Source: Solobacterium sp. | Lineage (GTDB): Bacteria; Bacillota_I; Bacilli_A; Erysipelotrichales; Erysipelotrichaceae | Assembly: GCA_016284975.1 (NCBI GenBank) | Contig: JAEEPV010000022.1 | Span: 1-6,247 of the forward strand | Direction: 5' to 3' | DNA: 6,247 nucleotides | In this document: one piece after another, positions 5,798 through 6,247 of the stretch | How the letters are laid out: every line of letters starts with the position of its first letter | Numbering within the stretch: the stretch's first letter is position 1 | Translations under genes and position numbers: made by a program | The notes under the pieces: generated by a model | Told to the model about the DNA's origin: nothing | Seen by the model: only the letters and a program-made list of their open reading frames with translations | Databases searched by the model: none

Positions 5798-6247
5798 ATG
5801 CGGCTAAGCGTCATCGTACCGATGTACAACGTAGAATCTTACCTTCCTCAATGTCTGGATTCGCTTGCGTCCCAGACCCTGAAGGATATGGAAGTGCTTT
5901 TGGTTGATGACGGAGCTACAGACGGTACTTCAGATATCGCCGTCCAGTATGCGGACCGGTATCCCAATTTCCGGTATTTCCGGAAGGAAAACGGAGGACT
6001 GTCGGATGCGCGAAATTATGCGATTCCATTTGCCAGGGGTGAATACATCGCATTTCTGGACAGTGATGACTGGGTGGAAGCCACACTCTATGAAAAACTG
6101 ATCAATACAATCGGGGATGCCGATGTCTGTGTAACGGACATCGAGTACTGGTATGAAGATCCGACTAAAAGATTCCAGATGAAAGGACTTACAGACTGGA
6201 AGGCGGAAACGATCCAGAAGCGGGCACTGCTGTCACCGTTATTTGCC
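5798..6247 (+). CDS. Family 2 (GT-A) glycosyltransferase, N-terminal part (3' end outside window)
   Basis: 150 codons are open to the window edge from an ATG with a strong Shine-Dalgarno. The start MRLSVIVPMYNVESYLPQCL is the classic GT2 nucleotide-binding strand. LLVDDGATDGTSDIA (34-48) supplies the conserved Asp pair that contacts the nucleotide. ENGGLSDARNYA (64-75) is the usual mid-domain motif. FLDSDDW (86-92) is the metal-binding DxD region. Residues from about 107 onward belong to the acceptor side and are cut off, so inverting catalysis and the acceptor cannot be judged. Such enzymes transfer sugars from NDP-donors to cell-surface polymer precursors in the cytoplasm; short relatives often add branches to capsule or teichoic-acid-like glycans. 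It appears to be transcribed from its own promoter, separate from the ABC operon upstream. With the LicD and GT4-like genes at the other end of the window it supports a glycan locus. Confidence 0.93.
   Translation, partial: MRLSVIVPMYNVESYLPQCLDSLASQTLKDMEVLLVDDGATDGTSDIAVQYADRYPNFRYFRKENGGLSDARNYAIPFARGEYIAFLDSDDWVEATLYEKLINTIGDADVCVTDIEYWYEDPTKRFQMKGLTDWKAETIQKRALLSPLFA

Overview
This window looks like part of a cell-surface glycan locus from a Gram-positive bacterium (Bacillota). Three things point there: LicD-type and glycosyltransferase genes next to a MacA/MacB-like export system, no outer-membrane channel gene in view, and consensus Shine-Dalgarno and extended -10 signals. By eye the base composition is moderate in GC, and the codon use is similar across all genes. 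An Erysipelotrichales-like or clostridial host is plausible, but the sequence alone does not settle the genus.

Layout. (1) 1-285, + strand: the C-terminal end of a LicD-family protein (phosphocholine or phosphosugar transfer onto glycans). (2) 341-1606, +: a complete GT-B fold (GT4-like) glycosyltransferase. (3) 1607-2134: a 528-base gap. It holds a bidirectional hairpin terminator (about 1625-1679), the remains of a minus-strand protein gene (about 2042 down to 1734, with in-frame stops), and a small perfect inverted repeat (2092-2104). (4) 2135-5736, +: a tightly coupled three-gene operon encoding a membrane-fusion protein with a very long coiled coil, a MacB/LolD-type ATPase and a MacB/FtsX-type permease. 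The genes overlap by 8 bases at both junctions. (5) 5744-5795: an intrinsic terminator. Its loop is an extended -10 promoter and its 3' arm carries the ribosome binding site of the next gene. (6) 5798-6247, +: the N-terminal 150 residues of a family 2 (GT-A) glycosyltransferase that runs off the window.

How it fits together. The LicD protein and the two glycosyltransferases probably build or decorate a surface polysaccharide or teichoic-acid-like polymer. The ABC system is of the class that moves peptides, antibiotics or lipid-linked substrates across or out of the membrane. Its own terminators and its probable separate transcription suggest an independent unit inserted among, or neighbouring, the glycan genes rather than the polymer exporter itself. 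The minus-strand remnant between the two blocks marks gene decay or past rearrangement at that junction.

I found no clearly new multi-gene system, no CRISPR array, no tRNA or rRNA gene and no insertion sequence. The two observations most worth checking are the nested terminator/promoter/RBS at 5744-5800 and the decayed minus-strand gene that still has its terminator.
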